Assembly: GCA_945860225.1 (NCBI GenBank)
Contig: CAMAPT010000017.1
Coordinates: 1-64,000 of the forward strand
DNA: 64,000 bases
Reading direction: 5' to 3'
DNA from: Chitinophaga pinensis
Lineage (GTDB): Bacteria > Bacteroidota > Bacteroidia > B-17B0 > Aurantibacillaceae
In this document: positions 44,811 to 53,484 of the stretch, piece by piece
Position numbering within the stretch: the stretch's first letter is position 1
How the letters are laid out: each line of letters begins with the position of its first letter
Notes under the pieces: generated by a model
Told to the model about the DNA's origin: nothing
Seen by the model: the letters and a program-made list of their open reading frames with translations, nothing else
Databases searched by the model: none
Position numbers and translations under genes: made by a program

Positions 44811-45209
44811 TTATTTTGTCCAATCTTCCAATTTAATATTTTTAATTCTTTCAAAATGTGATGTGTTGTTTGTTACCATAATTAATTTATAACAAACTGC
44901 AGTTGCTCCAATTAATAAATCAAAGTCGTCAACAGTTTTGCCTGCTTTTTTTAGTCTTGCTTTCTCTTTGGCATAAATATCCAAAGATTCGTAGATAGGT
45001 AAAATTTGAATCGCACTTAAAAATTTTTCAAGGACTTTTTGATTCTTATCTTTGTTCTGGCTATTTTCAACACCATATTTAAGTTCAGCTAGTGATATTT
45101 CGGAGATAAAACAATTTTCCACTCCAACATTTTCGAATTTTTGGTTTAATTCAAAAAGCCCCTTCATATAAAAAATACAGATATTTGTATCGAGAATATA
45201 TTTTTTCAC
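44811..45209 (-). CDS. VapC-like PIN-domain toxin
   Basis: 132 residues. PIN fold with the acidic set Asp7 (ILDTN), Glu42 (SLAELKYG), Asp95/Asp97 (VDDFD) and the T-N-N at 113-115. Members are RNases that cut tRNA or other RNA. The partner antitoxin gene lies upstream on the same strand (77-nt gap). The module lies between wzm and wzt. Confidence 0.85.
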   Translation of the reverse strand: MKKYILDTNICIFYMKGLFELNQKFENVGVENCFISEISLAELKYGVENSQNKDKNQKVLEKFLSAIQILPIYESLDIYAKEKARLKKAGKTVDDFDLLIGATAVCYKLIMVTNNTSHFERIKNIKLEDWTK

Positions 45210-45286
45210 ACTCAGTTATTAATTATTGGCAGTTGTAATTTAGTTTCGCACTTTATTTTAAAATGATATTTGGTAAATACGGTTAA

Positions 45287-45532
45287 TTATAAATTTGAAA
45301 TTCTCCTATTAAAACGTCTGCTTTCGCGTATTGAGTTTGCAAGCTTTTCACCACTTTCATTGCTATCCCATGCACCAAAAGCGTCACCAAAAGAATTGGT
45401 TTTTTTATCAAAACCATTTTTAAGTGATTGCGAAAGTTTAGCAATCAGATCAAGTTTTGCGGTAGCATTAAGATTCTTTAATAAATTTATGTAACTATCT
45501 ATTAATTTACTATTTAAGTCTATTGCTTTCAT
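45287..45532 (-). CDS. Antitoxin paired with the PIN toxin
   Basis: 81 residues, small, charged and helical. The KLDLIAKLSQSLKN segment is a helix common in Bacteroidota type II antitoxins, and the end FGAWDSNESGEKLANSIRESRRFNRRISNL matches the tail that binds PIN toxins. No DNA-binding motif is clear. It would neutralise the toxin encoded 77 nt downstream. Confidence 0.7.
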   Translation of the reverse strand: MKAIDLNSKLIDSYINLLKNLNATAKLDLIAKLSQSLKNGFDKKTNSFGDAFGAWDSNESGEKLANSIRESRRFNRRISNL

Positions 45533-45709
45533 TTTTTATCACTTTGTTTTTTTATTAAAGTACGTTTTTATTAATCATCAAATATTGTATTTTTTGCTTG
45601 AAAGCGCCTTATTCTTATCCTTAAAGTTAAGCCATTAATTTTTAAAAGGCAAGAGTTATTTTGGGCGTTAAATAGGATAATTTACTATTTGCAGATCTAC
45701 GATTTATTA

Positions 45710-46000
45710 TTACATTTCAATTGAAATTTTAACTTTGCCTCCAAGTCCTTTTTCTACAATGTCAAACAATGTTTTTAAAGTTAAATTGCTTCCATTGTTT
45801 TCTATTCGCGATATAAAAGTCGTTTTTTTGTCAAGAAGGTCTGCAAGCTGGTCTTGAGTTAGGTGTTTGTCTTCACGTGCTTTGCGCAATAACAAACCAA
45901 TTTTAAAACTTTCAAACTCTCTGTCAAGTTCATCACGTCTGGCAGTACCTTTTTTTCCGTATACAGTGTCTTTTATTTTTTTCCAGTTTTTAGTTTCCAT
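45710..46000 (-). CDS. XRE-family HTH protein (HigA-like), no adjacent toxin
   Basis: 96 residues from the ATG at 46000. The HTH is at about 40-90: LLRKAREDKHLTQDQLADLLDKKTTFISRIENNGSNLTLKTLFDIVEKGL. The architecture matches HigA antitoxins, but no HigB toxin is next to it. An in-frame ATG 23 codons upstream gives a cysteine/aromatic leader that does not fit the family, so I reject it. It may regulate the PIN module or be a solo regulator. Confidence 0.75.
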   Translation of the reverse strand: METKNWKKIKDTVYGKKGTARRDELDREFESFKIGLLLRKAREDKHLTQDQLADLLDKKTTFISRIENNGSNLTLKTLFDIVEKGLGGKVKISIEM

Positions 46001-46177
46001 CTTATTTGTTTTTTGGATTTTTTCCCGCTTGCCTATAACATTTAGATAAAAGCAATAACACAAATTCATCTAACTAATTATCGATAAGTATGCAATATTT
46101 TTTGCAGATTTTATTATTCATAAATTATCATTCAAAAAATCTTAATTCTAAAATCTTAAATCTTATTTATCCAGTAA

Positions 46178-46996
46178 CTAAGCCAAATCAGCAAAATAAG
46201 CTTCAGTTTTTCTGAAATAATAAATTCCGATGATAAAGAAAAAAGAAGCGGAACATATACTAACTGTTAAGAGCTTTACATCAATGGCCTTATCAATGAT
46301 ACCACTTCTAAATAATTCAATAGCCCCATACATGGGGTTAATAGCCATCACATACTTCATCCACAAAGCAGGTAGTATAGAAACTGGATAAATAACAGGG
46401 GTCATAAACAGTAATACCTGTATCATAAAAGGAATAACGTATTGAAAGTCGCGGTATTTAATATTTAAAGCGGCTAATAAAGTACCTACACCAAAAGACG
46501 TAAATGTAGCAATGATTAAACCCAAAGGCATAAATAGGAAAAGTTTTAAAGGTTGAATGGGGGTTTGGAACCAAATTAACATGCCTATAAAAACAATCAA
46601 TGCCATTAAAAAATCGAATAAAGAGACCAAAATAGATGAAATGGGAATAATTAAACGAGGAAAATAGATTTTCTTGATAATATTAGCATTAGTCACCATG
46701 CTATTGGCAGCACTGCTTAATCCTGAGGAAAATACATTCCAAAGTAACAAACCGGAATATACAAAAATAGGATAAGGAATTTCATCAGAAGGTACTTTAA
46801 GTGCTTTTCCGAAAAATAAAGTAAAAATAACCATCATAAATAAAGGTTGTAAAATAGCCCAAGCAAAGCCTAAAGTAGCTTGCTTGTACTTTACTTTAAT
46901 ATCGCGCCAAGTGAAGAAAAAAAACAATTCACGATATTGCCATAACTCGTTTAATCCTAAACTTAGTTTTTCTTTGGGACCAATTATTTTTTCCAT
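46178..46996 (-). CDS. wzm: Polysaccharide ABC exporter permease (Wzm)
   Basis: 272 residues with six transmembrane helices. The FTWRDIKVKYKQATLGFAWAILQPL start and the following LFFGKALKVPSDEIPYPIFVYSGLLLW loop are typical of the Wzm/TagG/KpsM group. It forms the inner-membrane pore for a lipid-linked glycan and needs the ATPase at 43.5 kb. First gene of the long glycan locus. Confidence 0.9.
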   Translation of the reverse strand: MEKIIGPKEKLSLGLNELWQYRELFFFFTWRDIKVKYKQATLGFAWAILQPLFMMVIFTLFFGKALKVPSDEIPYPIFVYSGLLLWNVFSSGLSSAANSMVTNANIIKKIYFPRLIIPISSILVSLFDFLMALIVFIGMLIWFQTPIQPLKLFLFMPLGLIIATFTSFGVGTLLAALNIKYRDFQYVIPFMIQVLLFMTPVIYPVSILPALWMKYVMAINPMYGAIELFRSGIIDKAIDVKLLTVSICSASFFFIIGIYYFRKTEAYFADLA

Positions 46997-47253
46997 TTTG
47001 TTTTACTATTAAATTTTTATTCAAGGGCAAGCCCGCTCAGTCACAAAAACCTGTAACCTAAAACGCAGTAAGCTTCAAAAAACATTGAGCATTGATACAA
47101 TGATACGGATTTTATTGCATTAATAAAAGTTGGAAAACAACCCATAAAATTTGTTTTGCCGCGATTTTTCATTTACTCTCTATTTTATAAAAAGATTAAC
47201 AATTAATAAGTTGTAGCATTCCCAAATCATCCTCAATTGCTTAACTTTGTTTT

Positions 47254-48933
47254 ATGAAGAAGAACATTCCAATTGGTTATCATGATTTTGAGGAGGTAAT
47301 ACATCGCGGATTATATTACATAGATAAAACAGATTTGATTAAAGAAATTTACTCAATTGATAAAAAAGTATTCCTTTTTCCAAGACCGCGCCGTTTTGGC
47401 AAGACGCTAAACATGATGATGCTAAGAAGGTATTTTGAGTTTTCGAAACCTAACAAGGCACATTTATTTGATGGCTTAAACATTAGCAAGTGGGAACACT
47501 TTAACACCTATCAAGGAAAATATCCAGTTATTTGGTTGTCATTCAAGGACGTGAAACAAACCAATTGGAAAGATTCTTTTGAAAAAATAACGACTGAACT
47601 GGTTAATGAATATGAACGCCATACTTATTTATTAAAATCTGATAAATTAAGCGAAAATCAACGTCAATATTTTCAAAATATACTTAACCGAACAGCTAGT
47701 GTTCCAGAATTACAAGACAGTATTTTAAAACTTTCTGAATTTTTGTTTCTCCACCACGGTGTTAAACCAATTATATTGATTGACGAATACGATACCCCAA
47801 TTAACAATTCGTACAGCCAACAATTTTATGATGACTGTGTGAACTTTTTGCGTTTACTATATTCTAACTGTTTAAAAGACAATAACTTTATAGAACGTGC
47901 GGTGTTGACAGGCATTTACCGAGTAGCCAAAGAAAGTATTTTTTCGGGTTTAAATAACTTAAAAGTTTCCACTTTATTGGATGAAGATTTTTGTGATCAA
48001 TTTGGGTTTACTCCTGAAGAGGTGCATCAAATTCTGTTGGATTTTAATTCTTTAGACAAAGAAGAGGATGTAACAAAATGGTATAATGGGTATTTATTCG
48101 GTAGCCAACAAGTCATTTATAACCCTTGGTCTATTTTAAATTATGTCGACAATCCACAAAGAGAACTCAAACCGTATTGGGTAAATACAAGCAGTAATGA
48201 TATTATCAAGAACCTCATTGTTAATGGTTCGGCTGATGTGAAGTTGGAAATTGAAACCTTGCTACAAGGCGGCACTTTAAAAAAATCCATTACCGAAGAT
48301 GTCGTATTTGGGAATATTCAACAATCACCGGATGCTTTATGGAATTTCTTCTTGTTTTCAGGTTATTTGAAAGTGATTGAAAAACAAACGATTCACAACA
48401 AACAATATGGTTTATTTACCATACCGAATATTGAAATAAAAACGATCTTTGAGGATTCCATTCTTTTTTGGTTTGTTCAATCCGATACCTACGACCGGTT
48501 TAATACAGTTTTAAACAACCTCAAAAAAGGTTTTTTACAAGATTTTGAAGATTATTTTGAAGAATTTATTACCCGTGTTTGCAGTTATTACGACTTTGCA
48601 GATCATGAACCAGAAAGGGTTTACCATGCCTTAATCTTAGGAATGATGGTTCAATTGCAAAGTGATTATAAAATTACTTCTAATAGAGAAAGTGGATTTG
48701 GTAGATATGATATCATGCTTCATCCTTTAAAATCAGATTTACCGGCTTATATTTTTGAATTTAAAAAATTTAATGCTAAAAGAGAAAATTCAATTGATGA
48801 AACTCTTAAGAAAGCGATGGAGCAAATGAAAGCGAAAAATTACGCCACTACTTTGCAACAAGAAGGTTTCACCAACATTCACCATATTGCGATTGCTTTT
48901 AAAGGCAAGGAAGTGAAAATAAGGTATGAATAG
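47254..48933 (+). CDS. AAA-ATPase-like protein with PD-(D/E)XK nuclease domain
   Basis: 559 residues. The N-terminal ATPase_like domain (PF09820 type) begins IPIGYHDFEEVIHRGLYYIDKT and has a degenerate P-loop PRRFGKT with Lys50; ILIDEYDTP is Walker B. The C-terminal DUF1703 nuclease has GRYDIMLHP (about 482-490) and FEFKKF (E-x-K, about 503). The family is abundant in Bacteroidota and Clostridia; function unknown. A possible -7 box TAACTTTG (47242-47249) lies directly before the start. A transferred gene is possible because it reads opposite its neighbours. Confidence 0.85.
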   Translation: MKKNIPIGYHDFEEVIHRGLYYIDKTDLIKEIYSIDKKVFLFPRPRRFGKTLNMMMLRRYFEFSKPNKAHLFDGLNISKWEHFNTYQGKYPVIWLSFKDVKQTNWKDSFEKITTELVNEYERHTYLLKSDKLSENQRQYFQNILNRTASVPELQDSILKLSEFLFLHHGVKPIILIDEYDTPINNSYSQQFYDDCVNFLRLLYSNCLKDNNFIERAVLTGIYRVAKESIFSGLNNLKVSTLLDEDFCDQFGFTPEEVHQILLDFNSLDKEEDVTKWYNGYLFGSQQVIYNPWSILNYVDNPQRELKPYWVNTSSNDIIKNLIVNGSADVKLEIETLLQGGTLKKSITEDVVFGNIQQSPDALWNFFLFSGYLKVIEKQTIHNKQYGLFTIPNIEIKTIFEDSILFWFVQSDTYDRFNTVLNNLKKGFLQDFEDYFEEFITRVCSYYDFADHEPERVYHALILGMMVQLQSDYKITSNRESGFGRYDIMLHPLKSDLPAYIFEFKKFNAKRENSIDETLKKAMEQMKAKNYATTLQQEGFTNIHHIAIAFKGKEVKIRYE

Positions 48934-48935
48934 AT

Positions 48936-48985
48936 ATAAGTTAAAAGTTAAAAGACAAAAGTTAAAAGTTAACAAAGTTAAAGTT
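48936..48985. repeat. Short heptamer-like direct repeats (AAGTTAA)
   Basis: Between the convergent ATPase and TMTC-like genes the sequence contains about five imperfect copies of AAAAGTTAAA-type units. They look like simple intergenic repeats. No hairpin is formed. Confidence 0.5.
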
Positions 48986-48992
48986 AAAGGCT

Positions 48993-51023
48993 TTAATCTT
49001 GGCTTTTGAGTTTATCGAGGGCTGATTTAAATTCTGGTTTAGCCTCAATAAGCATAGCCTTATGAAGTAGTTCGATAGCTTGTAATGTATCTCCTTGCTG
49101 TTTTAATACCACAGATTTATTATAATACGCATCAGCATTTCTAGGATTAGTTTGTAAAGCTTTATCAAAACATATCAAGGCGGAATCTTTTTGATCTAGT
49201 TTATAATGTTTTAATCCGTCAAAAATATATTCTCGAGATATGGATTCAATAATACTGTTTAAAATTTCATCTTGTATTTCATACGTTAAGCCTGTTCGAG
49301 CTATCGTCTCAGAACTATCATACTGTTTAATTAAATAATGATTTAAAGATAAGGTTTGATAAAAAGGAACGTAACCTTTATCTAAACGAAAGCCTTTGCG
49401 AATTAGAGCATTACTTTTCTCCACTAACTGACGTTGTTCTTTTTTGTTTTTAAGATTCGTTGCTTTTTCATAATAGGTATTCGCTACACCACTCAAAAGC
49501 CTCACATTATCCGGTGCCTTCGGTAAATCGGCGAACATCAAACTTTGATTAGTTTCAAAATCACGGTTACGGACAAAACTCGTTAAGAAAGCACCTATTG
49601 CTATTAATAAAATAAAAGCTCGTATTGCAAATAAACGAGACTTTGTAATTGGATGATCAACTGATAGAAATATATTTAAAGGCCAAGCTAATAAAAAGCA
49701 AAAACCAAGTGAGGCATGAAATATAGTTCTTTCAGACATTAAAGAGCTTGATTGATTAAATAAATTAGACTCAGGTAATAACCATACCAATAATAGCATC
49801 AATGGAAACGCTATTGGTTTTCTTTTCCATAACAAGTATATTGTTACGGATAAAAATAAAGATAAGACAACTAAGAACATCAAGGTTTCAACATAAGCAA
49901 AGTCATGAAAAGCCATCGAATGGAATGAATAATCAGAAATTAATGGAAATGGTAGAAACATTAATTTGATATAATTCAATAAAATTACACACTTAGTGGT
50001 CCATTGCTGTGCATCTGTTGACATAAAAAATGGATTGGTTATGCTATTCATTTGCTCTGCAACACTTTGCTGAATTGACGACACCATAGTCCATCTTTCA
50101 TACAAATAAACAGACAGCGACACAAGAGCTCCAATTATGAAATAAAACCATGTTTTAACAGTTGCATCCACTGCATAGACAGGTCTATATAGATAGATAA
50201 ATAAAGGGAAAATTAAGAAAAGTGTGAGTGCATACTCCTTACTAAATAAAGCCAACAAAAAGCTAATTGAAAAAGCTACTAAATCTATTTTTCGAGAACT
50301 ACCAAGATAACGACAAGCGAATATAATAGTAAATAGTAAGAAACTTAATGAAAATAATTGATCGCGACCACTAATGGTAGATATTACTTCAGTGTGAATG
50401 GGATGAAGGGCAAATAACAAACAAGCTGTAAATACAATATCGGGATTAATTGAAGGGGTATATTTAGAAAAAAAGACATAAATCAGTCCAACACACAAGG
50501 CGAAAATTATAATATTATTAAAATGCCTCAAACCAATACCTCTAGCAAAAAAATCATCCTGGCTAAATATATGATCTTGATTGGTATCCTCATCAGGATC
50601 CACTTGTCCATTTTGATTCACATCCCAAGCAAATTGAACCGGTACATTTTCGGGTTTAGTTCCTGCAAACTGCTGTTCAATGGCAAAAGATATTACAGAT
50701 AAAGGTCTGTAACTACAATCAAATAAATGCTGAGAGGATGAAACGTGTTTATTGAAACTATGGTACGTCTCATGCGTCAAAATATCCGGAATACCAGAAA
50801 ACCCTTTTAAAACAAGATCATTTTCCTGAATTACCATTTGGTCATCATCAGACATTTGATGACCCAAAGTATTTAAAAAAACCAAAATAGAAGATAAAGT
50901 TAAGACCAGAAAAGCCAGGTATTTTTTTTTAAATGGGAATAATACTAAACCACTTGATTCATTTAAAAAATGAATAAAACTAGAACGAAGATTTCGAAAA
51001 TAAGCAATGAGCTTAAAAATCAT
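48993..51023 (-). CDS. TMTC-like membrane protein with TPRs and a paired EF-hand loop
   Basis: 676 residues. About 11 transmembrane helices (from 35 to 480) are followed by TPR units (about 520-676), with ADAYYNKSVVLKQQGDTLQAIELL as the clearest. The DD pair in HQMSDDDQM is typical of TMTC/GT-C glycosyltransferase-like proteins. In the loop between residues 130 and 160 lie two consecutive EF-hand loops, DVNQNGQVDPDE (134-145) and DTNQDHIFSQDD (146-157). Substrate unknown. It follows its paralogue with an 8-nt gap. Confidence 0.75.
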   Translation of the reverse strand: MIFKLIAYFRNLRSSFIHFLNESSGLVLFPFKKKYLAFLVLTLSSILVFLNTLGHQMSDDDQMVIQENDLVLKGFSGIPDILTHETYHSFNKHVSSSQHLFDCSYRPLSVISFAIEQQFAGTKPENVPVQFAWDVNQNGQVDPDEDTNQDHIFSQDDFFARGIGLRHFNNIIIFALCVGLIYVFFSKYTPSINPDIVFTACLLFALHPIHTEVISTISGRDQLFSLSFLLFTIIFACRYLGSSRKIDLVAFSISFLLALFSKEYALTLFLIFPLFIYLYRPVYAVDATVKTWFYFIIGALVSLSVYLYERWTMVSSIQQSVAEQMNSITNPFFMSTDAQQWTTKCVILLNYIKLMFLPFPLISDYSFHSMAFHDFAYVETLMFLVVLSLFLSVTIYLLWKRKPIAFPLMLLLVWLLPESNLFNQSSSLMSERTIFHASLGFCFLLAWPLNIFLSVDHPITKSRLFAIRAFILLIAIGAFLTSFVRNRDFETNQSLMFADLPKAPDNVRLLSGVANTYYEKATNLKNKKEQRQLVEKSNALIRKGFRLDKGYVPFYQTLSLNHYLIKQYDSSETIARTGLTYEIQDEILNSIIESISREYIFDGLKHYKLDQKDSALICFDKALQTNPRNADAYYNKSVVLKQQGDTLQAIELLHKAMLIEAKPEFKSALDKLKSQD

Positions 51024-51031
51024 AAATTTAT

Positions 51032-53176
51032 CTATTGTTTTACTTCAGACTGAATTTTTACGATAGCTGCTTTTGACACCTCGTTTCTAGGATTAATTTT
51101 TAACGCCGATTGAAAGCAAACTAATGCCTTATCTTTTGCACCTGCATCATACAATGCCTTCCCTAAATTGTTCCATGCTTTATCATTTGCTTTATTGGCT
51201 GAAACTGATTTTAAAAGATATTGCATTCCTTGCTTATGATCACCTTTTTGAAAAAATTCTACACCCTTCAACATCCATTTGTCACTTACTTTGCTTCTCA
51301 TTATGTTCATAGCAGGAAAAGCACGGGAACGTTTTAACACTTTATCGGACTCTATTAAACAACTATCAAATAGTTCTAACCCATAAAATGAAATGGCCTT
51401 GTTATAATTGAATTGAATATGATTTGAATATATCTTTAATCCTTGATTACAAAGATTTATTGAATTTTGTAAATAAGTTATTCTTTGCGCTTTATTTTTA
51501 GGCATTACTGATAAATCATACCATGCGGAAGAAGCCCCTACCAACATATTAATATTATTGGGAGCTTTAGGTGAATCGGCAATGAATAATGCATGATTAT
51601 TTTTCCAATCAGGATTTCGTTTAATGGTTAAAAAAGCATATATACTGTTTTGAAATATAATCATCAAACCAACAAAAAGTACTACTGATTTTTGTGTGGA
51701 TTTAAATCGAGTTATCATTGAAAAAAAGAATAAGGATACGAGAATACAAACTCCCAAAGAAGAATGAAAAAATAAGCGTTCGCCCATAGTAGCTCCAATA
51801 TCAACAAAAATATTGGCCACAGGAACAAAAAAACCAATTAATAACATAAAGCCAAATGACCATGAACTTCGTTTAAAAAATGTATAGATGGACAAAATAA
51901 TTAATACACTATATATAAGAATACTTAACCACACTTTAATAGACTGAAAATCGGAATAAGCAATAGTTGAAAATGAATAATCCATAATTAAACCATTAGG
52001 AATGAAAAAAAGCTCTAAATATTTTAGCCAAACAGCTATTTTACTAGCCAATAGTTGCTCTGTAGTTGCATAAAGGTAAGGATTTGCTATAATATCACCG
52101 CTGAAAGATGCTAAAGATACCTGATGTATAGTCGCTGAAAAACGTAGGGATAAATAAAATACCAAAGCTGAACCTAAGGCAAAAATCAAACGAGTAGAAG
52201 CTTTACGAGAACGTTTTGAAAAATAATAACCTCCATATAAAAACAAGATAGGCGTGGCCACCAAAGTACCGGCATTAAAAAATTTCACTAATGCTAAAGA
52301 GGCTAATAAAACTAATAATGCCAGTATCCAAAAACCAGATTCTTTTAAATCTAAATTATCTCTGTAAAATACAAACAAAATAGCCGGAATCATCACAAAT
52401 AATAACAAGGCATATTCCTTACTCAATAGGGCCAATAACATATAAACGGAAGTCCAAACTAAATCTTTGCGATGGAAATTCTTAATGTATTTTAACGCAA
52501 AAGATAAAGTCAAAAAAATAAACAAGAGTGATAAAATCTCATCTCTACTTTTAATATTAGCCACAACTTCGGTATGGAGTGGGTGCACCGCAAACAACAA
52601 AACGGCACAAAAAACCATATCTTTCATGGTGGGGAAAATATAGGTGATTAAAACACGGTAAATTAAACCTATTAATAAGGCATACAGTAACACATTAACC
52701 ACATGCCTAAAACCGGCACCTTTAACCCAAAAATCATAATCTGTGTATAATCCATCTTTATTCGTATCTTCTTTCGGATCTTTTAAGCGATTATGATTGG
52801 TATCCCAACTATTTGGACCAACAATACCATCTGGAATAATGCCAATAAATTGCTGTTCAATAGCAAATGTTATAAGAGATAGTGGACGATAACGACCACC
52901 CGGCAAACTACTTTCTGATTGAAGTTGTTTATAATAACTGTAATAACTATCATGGGTTAATAAACTGGGGATACCCTTGAACCCTTTCATTACAAATTCA
53001 TTTTTATGTAATACAACCTCATCGTCAAATGCCACTTCGTGTTTGAAAGTATTAAGATACAGACTAATTGAAATCAATAGTAAAAAAGCATAAGGTTGTA
53101 ATGCATTTTTAAAAGGAATATATTGATAGCCTGAAGAAGAATTAATGAGATGCTTTGTGCGCGCAGTGATAGACAT
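51032..53176 (-). CDS. TMTC-like membrane protein with TPRs, paralogue of the downstream gene
   Basis: 714 residues, same layout as the downstream gene: DD pair (51-52), YRPLSLITFAIEQQF, HPLHTEVVANIKSRDEIL, a row of transmembrane helices and C-terminal TPRs (AWNNLGKALYDAGAKDKALVCFQSALKINPRN). The EF-hand loops are at 125-136 (DTNHNRLKDPKE) and 137-148 (DTNKDGLYTDYD). The TPR part is probably extracytoplasmic. Family members in eukaryotes transfer O-mannose; in bacteria the substrate is unknown. A -7 box (TATATTTG, 53225-53218) lies upstream. Confidence 0.75.
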   Translation of the reverse strand: MSITARTKHLINSSSGYQYIPFKNALQPYAFLLLISISLYLNTFKHEVAFDDEVVLHKNEFVMKGFKGIPSLLTHDSYYSYYKQLQSESSLPGGRYRPLSLITFAIEQQFIGIIPDGIVGPNSWDTNHNRLKDPKEDTNKDGLYTDYDFWVKGAGFRHVVNVLLYALLIGLIYRVLITYIFPTMKDMVFCAVLLFAVHPLHTEVVANIKSRDEILSLLFIFLTLSFALKYIKNFHRKDLVWTSVYMLLALLSKEYALLLFVMIPAILFVFYRDNLDLKESGFWILALLVLLASLALVKFFNAGTLVATPILFLYGGYYFSKRSRKASTRLIFALGSALVFYLSLRFSATIHQVSLASFSGDIIANPYLYATTEQLLASKIAVWLKYLELFFIPNGLIMDYSFSTIAYSDFQSIKVWLSILIYSVLIILSIYTFFKRSSWSFGFMLLIGFFVPVANIFVDIGATMGERLFFHSSLGVCILVSLFFFSMITRFKSTQKSVVLFVGLMIIFQNSIYAFLTIKRNPDWKNNHALFIADSPKAPNNINMLVGASSAWYDLSVMPKNKAQRITYLQNSINLCNQGLKIYSNHIQFNYNKAISFYGLELFDSCLIESDKVLKRSRAFPAMNIMRSKVSDKWMLKGVEFFQKGDHKQGMQYLLKSVSANKANDKAWNNLGKALYDAGAKDKALVCFQSALKINPRNEVSKAAIVKIQSEVKQ

Positions 53177-53484
53177 TTAAAGGGAATCTAATTATTTGTT
53201 TTTATTTAATTAACTCTCAAATATATCAAAAAAGAACTATTATAGATGAATATTTAATTATTCTTAAATAAACAAACAGTTTAAGATAACTATATTATAG
53301 TTATTATAATTATTATTTATAAATACAGACCTCAGTAACAAAATTTTATAATTGAATAAACAGTTAACAACAAAAACCAAAAGCAATATAATAAAATTAA
53401 CGTAATGTAACCTTTTAAAAAAAATCAGATCACTATAATTATTATTGAAAGTTTAATTAATTAAATTTACAATAACCCCAAAAA
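53177..53484. other. Gene-free 308-bp AT-rich interval
   Basis: No RNA gene, terminator or open frame was recognised. It holds a possible -7 element TATATTTG on the minus strand (53225-53218) without a matching -33 TTG, and a small AACTAT/ATAGTT inverted repeat near 53288. The rest is low-complexity A/T. Confidence 0.4.

Noticed and set aside
46001-46069. Longer start for the HTH gene
   Set aside because: The extra 23 residues are cysteine/aromatic rich, unlike HigA N-termini, and look like untranslated sequence.
47024-47036. GGGCAAGCCC palindrome upstream of wzm
   Set aside because: Stem of 4 bp, no T-tract; not a terminator and no known operator.
47242-47249. TAACTTTG as promoter of the AAA-like ATPase gene
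   Set aside because: A perfect -7 box, but no TTG at the right spacing and only 4 nt before the ATG; recorded as possible but not called.
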